Assembly: GCA_047638695.1 (NCBI GenBank)
Contig: JBLINY010000009.1
Span: forward strand, 10,910-74,909
Origin: JAHECQ01 sp047638695
GTDB lineage: Bacteria > Actinomycetota > Acidimicrobiia > Acidimicrobiales > SZUA-35
Reading direction: 5' to 3'
DNA: 64,000 bases
The translations under genes and the position numbers were made by a program. Below, one piece after another: positions 59,941 through 64,000 of the stretch. Numbering within the stretch: position 1 is the first letter of the stretch; each line of letters begins with the position of its first letter. The notes beneath the pieces are model-generated. The model was not told the DNA's origin. It saw nothing but the letters and a program-made list of their open reading frames with translations, and ran no database searches.

Positions 59941-61362
59941 CTAACGCTGGGGCAAGGTTGCCTTGGGCTGCCCGGGAAGGAACCAGGCGAAGACAAGGGC
60001 CGCGCCGGCCACCACAGCCGACACCAACCACACTCGGTCGAAGATGGCGACGGCCTCGACTCCGCTGGCAGCGCCAATGGTCCCCACGACGAAGGCGGGG
60101 CCAAGAACGGTGCCGATTGATCGGGCCGCTCCATTGGTGGCGCTCGCCACGGCGAGCCGTGCGGGCGGTACGTCGCAGACAGAAATGCTCGAGACATTGG
60201 TGAAGGTGAGTCCAACCCCGGTACCGAAACAAAGGGCGGCGGGAAACCAGCGTGTCCAGTAGGCCGGTTCAGTGCCGATCCCGAATGCGAGGAAGATGAG
60301 TGCGGCTGCAAACAGTGCAATGCCGGGAATGATCAGGGCCCGTGGACCGATGCGATCAGCGGCGCGCCCTGCCAGTTGCGCAACCAGAGCGGCGCTGAGC
60401 GGACTCGGCGTGATACCGAATCCGGCTTCGGTCTGGGAATAGCCCCAGACCCTCGAAAGAAAGAGCACGTTGTTGAGGATCATGGCCGAGAACGCCACGT
60501 TGAAGAGCAGGTTCACAATGTTCCCTGCGTTGAATGAACGAAGCCGAAAAAGGGCAAGATCGAGAACCGGTACAGGGTGTCGACTGGATCGGTACGTGAC
60601 CACGACGGCGAAGATCGGCCCAGCCGCCAGTGTGCCGACGGTGCGAGGATCGGCCCATCCCCACTCGCCGCTCTGGCCTAGTCCTAGCGCCAAGGCACCC
60701 ACCGCCAGAGCGCTCAACGCTATGCCGAGAGCGTCAGGAGCGCCGGCCTGGGCGTCCCCCTGATCGCGTTCCAGCCAACGGTGGCCGAACCATCCGAGCA
60801 ACAGGCAGACGGGCACGTTGAACCAGAAAATCCAACGCCAGCCGAGGGTGTCCACCACCAGGCCGCCGAAGGCGGGCCCTCCGGCGGCCGCGACTGCTCC
60901 GACCGAACCCCAGATTCCGATGACGGTCGACCGTTTACTCGGGGGATAGATGGTGAGGAGCAGGGCCAGCGACGTAGGTGTTACGAGTGCGGCACCTACG
61001 CCTTGCACCATTCGGGCTCCAATGATGGCCGCGGGACTCCATGCGACCGCTCCGAGAACCGAAGCTGCACCAAACACGGCCACGCCAACAAGGAAGGTGC
61101 GGGTTCGCCCATAGGCGTCGGCGATACGACCGGCGGCGATGAGTAGTGCAGCCGTCATTGTGGTGTAGCCGGTGAGTGTCCAGCCCAGTGTCGCGGTGGA
61201 GGTGCCGCTGAACTCGGTAACCAGAGCATCGAACGCAACATTCATGGCGCTGAGGGCCACCGAGACGATGCCAAACGATCCGGCCAACACGGCGAGGGCC
61301 CGACCTCCGTCACCTGCGGCGGTGCCTCGAGAAGAAGCTCGGGTTGTGACGAGCGATCTCAT
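59941..61362 (-). CDS. MFS transporter, DHA2-type
   Basis: A 473-residue membrane transporter with about 14 helices. Motif A reads AAGRIADAYGRTRTFLVG, and further features are MVQGVGAALVTPTSLALLL and the PPSKRSTVIGIWGS loop. ATG 61362 is chosen because homologous residues begin there; an earlier frame would run across the divergent VOC gene. It probably exports a small compound and is co-transcribed with the nitroreductase downstream, 9 bases after it. Confidence 0.82.
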   Translation of the reverse strand: MRSLVTTRASSRGTAAGDGGRALAVLAGSFGIVSVALSAMNVAFDALVTEFSGTSTATLGWTLTGYTTMTAALLIAAGRIADAYGRTRTFLVGVAVFGAASVLGAVAWSPAAIIGARMVQGVGAALVTPTSLALLLTIYPPSKRSTVIGIWGSVGAVAAAGGPAFGGLVVDTLGWRWIFWFNVPVCLLLGWFGHRWLERDQGDAQAGAPDALGIALSALAVGALALGLGQSGEWGWADPRTVGTLAAGPIFAVVVTYRSSRHPVPVLDLALFRLRSFNAGNIVNLLFNVAFSAMILNNVLFLSRVWGYSQTEAGFGITPSPLSAALVAQLAGRAADRIGPRALIIPGIALFAAALIFLAFGIGTEPAYWTRWFPAALCFGTGVGLTFTNVSSISVCDVPPARLAVASATNGAARSIGTVLGPAFVVGTIGAASGVEAVAIFDRVWLVSAVVAGAALVFAWFLPGQPKATLPQR

Positions 61363-61432
61363 GGCCAGAGCGACCCTAGTCACGTGGCTTGGGACAGGCA
61401 GCACCCGATCGGCCAGGTGTAGCGTCTTGGGT

Positions 61433-62065
61433 ATGCCAGAACTCGACCACCTCATCTTTGCCTCGGGTGATCTCGACCGGGGAATCGCCCGCATCACCGA
61501 ACTGACGGGAGCCGAGGCGGTCTTCGGCGGTCCGCACGTCGGACTCGGTACTCGGAACGCCCTCCTTACCTTCGATGAGCGCACCTATTTCGAAGTGATC
61601 GCGGTCGATCCCGATCAGCCAAATCCAGGCCGGACCCGTCCCTTCGATCTCGTGCCTGACAGCCCACCCCGGTTGGCCGGCTACGCCATTCACCCGACGG
61701 GTTCCGAGACGCTCGAAGACGTGGCAGCACGTATGCGGTCGGCCGGGTTCGACCCCGGAAAGGTGGCGGAGATGAGCCGTCAGAAGCCCGATGGCGAGCT
61801 GCTGGCCTGGCGGTTAACCGTCGACACAAGCGGCGTCCGATTTGGCGACGGGGCGCTGCCATTTGCCATCGACTGGGGAGACAGCCCGAGCCCGGCAACG
61901 TCGTTGCCATCGATGGGCAGGCTCGTCTCGCTCGTCGTAAGCCACCCGGATGCCGGGGTGCGTGCCAACGCTGAGGCCCTCGGGTTGGCTATCGAGGTGA
62001 CCGAGGGACCGGTCGGTCTGGTTGCGACCGTCGACACGGCCAACGGTCAGGTTCAAATCTCCTAG
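61433..62065 (+). CDS. VOC (glyoxalase-like) domain protein
   Basis: A 210-residue protein with the Glyoxalase_3-type fold. It opens PELDHLIFASGDLDRGI and has EAVFGGPHVGLGTRNALL and YFEVIAVDPDQP, the metal-site half of the fold. Its second half (LAWRLTVDTSGVRFGDGALPF) is the paired domain. No activity can be named. ATG 61433 is preferred because the longer open frame begins in the divergent transporter. Its stop lies in a 17-bp repeat array. Confidence 0.7.
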   Translation: MPELDHLIFASGDLDRGIARITELTGAEAVFGGPHVGLGTRNALLTFDERTYFEVIAVDPDQPNPGRTRPFDLVPDSPPRLAGYAIHPTGSETLEDVAARMRSAGFDPGKVAEMSRQKPDGELLAWRLTVDTSGVRFGDGALPFAIDWGDSPSPATSLPSMGRLVSLVVSHPDAGVRANAEALGLAIEVTEGPVGLVATVDTANGQVQIS

Positions 62066-62121
62066 CACTTCAGATCTCCTAGCTGTCCAAGTCTCGTAGT
62101 TGCCCAAATCTCGCAACTGAA
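62054..62121. repeat. 17-bp tandem repeat over a stop codon
   Basis: Four degenerate 17-bp units like caaatctcctagcactt, at 62054-62070, 62071-62087, 62088-62104 and 62105-62121. The TAG in the first (62063-62065) is the stop of the VOC gene. The next two copies also hold TAG, so stops occur in all three frames. Confidence 0.85.
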
Positions 62122-62176
62122 GGGACTAATTCACCGCCGCCTTTCTCCATTCGAGCAGACGTTCTAGATTCGTCCA

Positions 62177-62983
62177 ATGGTCGATATGCCAAATGGAACT
62201 GTCACATGCGAAATCGTCGATGATGTGGCCACGGTCACGCTCAGCCGGCCAGAGTCGCTGAACTCGATGACCGATGACTTGATGCGAGACATCAGCAGTG
62301 CTGTGGCCATGGCTGAAGAAGGCGCTCGGGTGATGGTGCTTACCGGCGCCGGTCGCGCCTTTTGCTCGGGAGCCGATCTCAGTGGTGTCGGCCAGTCCGG
62401 TGACGGTGATTTCGAGAGCAACCCCGACTCGGTCACCTCCGGAATGGACGACTTCTTCAATCCAGCGCTTCGGAATGTAAAGAACTGCGCCATCCCTACC
62501 GTCAGCCGCATCAATGGAGTGGCAGCCGGTGGGGGACTGGGGTTGGCGCTGGCATGCGATATTTCGATTGCATCGCGGGACGCCTTCTTCGTCGCTACGT
62601 TCGGTCCTCGGCTTGGGATTGTTCCCGATCTTGGTTCGACCTGGAGCCTCCCGCAGCGGGCCGGACGGGCCCGAGCCCTCGGTATCACGATGCTGGGCGA
62701 GCGGTTCAGTGCCGACGAGGCAGCCGAGTGGGGCCTGATCTGGAAGGCGGTCGATGCCGATCAGCTGGATGTGGAGGTGGCAAAGGCGACGGCAACACTT
62801 TCGCGAAGCTCGGCCGAGGCAATGCGTCGGATTCGTAGTGCCATCGAGTCATCGGGCGAGCGCTCGTTCAGCGAGCAGCTTGATGTCGAGCGCGACCATC
62901 AGCGTGTCTTGATCCCGAAGAACATGGGCGAAGGCGCAGCGGCATTCCTCGAGAAGCGCGAACCAAACTTCACCCAAGGCTGA
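62177..62983 (+). CDS. paaG: enoyl-CoA hydratase/isomerase family protein, PaaG-like
   Basis: A 268-residue crotonase-fold protein. The oxyanion segment is GAGRAFCSGADLSG and the second GVAAGGGLGLALACD. The stretch FGPRLGIVPDLGSTWSLPQ and AAEWGLIWKAVD match PaaG, the 2-(1,2-epoxy-1,2-dihydrophenyl)acetyl-CoA isomerase, whose catalytic aspartate lies in the PD segment. It also stands next to the paaC/paaB genes, supporting a role in phenylacetate degradation. A plain enoyl-CoA hydratase is an alternative. It is convergent with paaC, with a 19-base gap. Confidence 0.75.
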   Translation: MVDMPNGTVTCEIVDDVATVTLSRPESLNSMTDDLMRDISSAVAMAEEGARVMVLTGAGRAFCSGADLSGVGQSGDGDFESNPDSVTSGMDDFFNPALRNVKNCAIPTVSRINGVAAGGGLGLALACDISIASRDAFFVATFGPRLGIVPDLGSTWSLPQRAGRARALGITMLGERFSADEAAEWGLIWKAVDADQLDVEVAKATATLSRSSAEAMRRIRSAIESSGERSFSEQLDVERDHQRVLIPKNMGEGAAAFLEKREPNFTQG

Positions 62984-63002
62984 AACCGCCAGGGGAGTCC
63001 TG

Positions 63003-63770
63003 CTACCAGGTAGCGGCGGGGTCAAGGATGATGACCTCTTGGAGTGAAGCCTGTAGCTCGGCGAAGTGTTCGGATCGAATGGTGCGCGCTGCCTGGACGA
63101 CCGCGCCTTCTTTTCCTGCCTGAGTCACTGGCCAATCGACCGCGAATTCCCAGCGTTCGAGGTCAGCGAGAATCTTCGCCTGCCATTGTTTGGACAACTC
63201 GGCCGACGAAGCAGCCGCAACGCCGTCGGCTAGCGCCTCGGGTTCTCCAGCCACTGGCTCCCAGATAGCCACGGCATACGGCAGCAGCTGGGTCAGCGTC
63301 GACGTGACCCTTGCCCGACCGGCCTCGTCACCTCGAGCTATCCGACTCAGGAACAGCTCGGCATGCTCGCGGTGGAATGCCTCTTCCCGCTGTGCGCGAG
63401 CCGCCAGAGCACTGAGCGACGCGACCGAAGACTCGGCCAGCGTCTGCCAACGAAGATCCTCGGCCTGGTCGTACAGCCAGTGACGGACAAGAGCTTGGCT
63501 CCACTCGTGACAAGGCAACTCGCAAAGCCAAGCACTGCGGTAGTCAGCGGCCGGCCGCAGCAGAGCGAAGTGGTCCAGGTCGTCGGTGAGGTGTTCATAG
63601 AGGGCTATGGCATGCCCAATCTCGTCTTGGGCGATCGAGCAGAAGGCGAGGTCTTCTTCGAGGAATGGGCCCAGGCCGATCCAGGCTGCGTGCCGGGCGC
63701 CGACAAGATGCTCGTCGTCGGCAAAGGCTAAGAGCCACTCTTGGCTGCCGGGGGAGAGGTTGGCCTTCAT
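63003..63770 (-). CDS. paaC: 1,2-phenylacetyl-CoA epoxidase subunit PaaC
   Basis: A 255-residue protein of the PaaC/PaaA ferritin-like family. It opens WLLAFADDEHLVGARHAAWI, with the inner helices carrying FCSIAQDEIGHA and REEAFHREHAELFL. PaaC is the structural partner of the di-iron subunit PaaA in the PaaABC(D)E complex, which uses O2 to make the ring-epoxide of phenylacetyl-CoA. Its ATG at 63768-63770 overlaps the stop of the paaB gene upstream on the same strand (ATGA), so translation is coupled. Confidence 0.88.
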   Translation of the reverse strand: MKANLSPGSQEWLLAFADDEHLVGARHAAWIGLGPFLEEDLAFCSIAQDEIGHAIALYEHLTDDLDHFALLRPAADYRSAWLCELPCHEWSQALVRHWLYDQAEDLRWQTLAESSVASLSALAARAQREEAFHREHAELFLSRIARGDEAGRARVTSTLTQLLPYAVAIWEPVAGEPEALADGVAAASSAELSKQWQAKILADLERWEFAVDWPVTQAGKEGAVVQAARTIRSEHFAELQASLQEVIILDPAATW

Positions 63771-64000
63771 GTTGTCTCATTCTGTGAGGTGCGCTGCGCC
63801 TTGCGGCGAGCGGCCACCCGCATCCCATCGTTGTGACGGTGGGGTTTGTCGGCGTTCGGGGCGAGAAGAGCGGGATCGGCGACCAGCAGATCAGTTCGAT
63901 CAACTAACCACATCGCATCCCCTTCGGCTCGGCGGGCGTAGGTCTCTCGAGCGAGCGGCAACGCCATCTCAGCATCTGGCGCCTGCATCGAGCCGACATG
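63767..64000 (-). CDS. paaB: 1,2-phenylacetyl-CoA epoxidase subunit PaaB (partial, runs off the edge)
   Basis: The 78 visible residues are the C-terminal part of PaaB: they begin HVGSMQAPDAEMALPLARE at the edge and go on to LARETYARRAEGDAMWLVDR. PaaB is a small subunit that bridges the PaaAC complex. The start and the expected paaA gene lie outside the window. The tail ADKPHRHNDGMRVAARRKAQR is longer and more basic than in some homologues. It overlaps the paaC start. Confidence 0.85.
   Translation of the reverse strand, partial: HVGSMQAPDAEMALPLARETYARRAEGDAMWLVDRTDLLVADPALLAPNADKPHRHNDGMRVAARRKAQRTSQNETT

Noticed and set aside
61172..61432. N-terminal extension of the VOC protein
   Set aside because: It runs antisense through the MFS transporter's N-terminus; the ATG at 61433 begins family-like sequence.

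Overview
The window is about 60% GC, densely coded DNA from a high-GC actinobacterium. The gene families (many CaiB/BaiF CoA transferases, luciferase-like F420 oxidoreductases, D-aminoacylase-type amidohydrolases, PaaX and Paa genes, a class III cyclase fused to NB-ARC) suggest an Acidimicrobiia-type lineage. That is inference; no marker gene is present. There is no rRNA, tRNA, CRISPR array, integrase or insertion sequence. No gap between genes exceeds about 250 bases.

Region 1 (1-19.1 kb) is catabolic and redox: NAD-dependent epimerases, a 2OG-Fe(II) oxygenase, a D-aminoacylase-type amidohydrolase, a metallo-beta-lactamase-fold hydrolase coupled to an aldo/keto reductase, a TPR protein behind a Baeyer-Villiger monooxygenase, an HsaA-like flavoprotein with a CoA transferase, and an IlvD-type sugar-acid dehydratase. 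It also holds a decayed locus (4.1-5.3 kb) where a haloalkane-dehalogenase remnant is joined to a Rieske oxygenase remnant. Region 2 (19.1-25.3 kb) has a three-gene ABC-2 exporter behind a broken aromatic-ring monooxygenase, a fatty acid desaturase and a PaaX-type repressor.

Region 3 (25.2-36.3 kb) is the most striking block: a PhyH oxygenase, a fatty-acid alpha-dioxygenase-like heme protein, a lipoxygenase-like protein, a DyP peroxidase, an unknown protein and a catalase-like heme protein, flanked by a large cyclase/NB-ARC/TPR regulator. Together they look like a bacterial oxylipin (fatty-acid hydroperoxide) system.

Region 4 (36.5-44.5 kb) has a CoA transferase, an MFS exporter, a GrdB-type protein with an in-frame UGA followed by a SECIS-like hairpin (a probable selenoprotein), a dimethylformamidase-like protein, and an aminotransferase/kinase pair. 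Region 5 (44.5-56.0 kb) is a long plus-strand operon, many of whose genes overlap or nearly touch: extradiol-type VOC dioxygenase, HsaA-like flavoprotein, acyl-CoA ligase, F420 oxidoreductase, a thiolase fold without its cysteine plus a DUF35 partner, a double CoA transferase, SDR and amidohydrolase. It reads as degradation of a ring or side-chain substrate through CoA thioesters. Region 6 (56.0-64 kb) holds nitroreductases, a MaoC hydratase, a CmcJ/NvfI-type oxygenase, an MFS exporter and the start of a phenylacetate cluster (paaG, paaC, paaB cut by the edge).

A recurrent oddity is short tandem repeats (15-19 bp units) placed on stop codons at the 3' ends of genes, seen at six or more places. 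Where the unit contains the stop and its length is not a multiple of three, the array puts stops in several frames.
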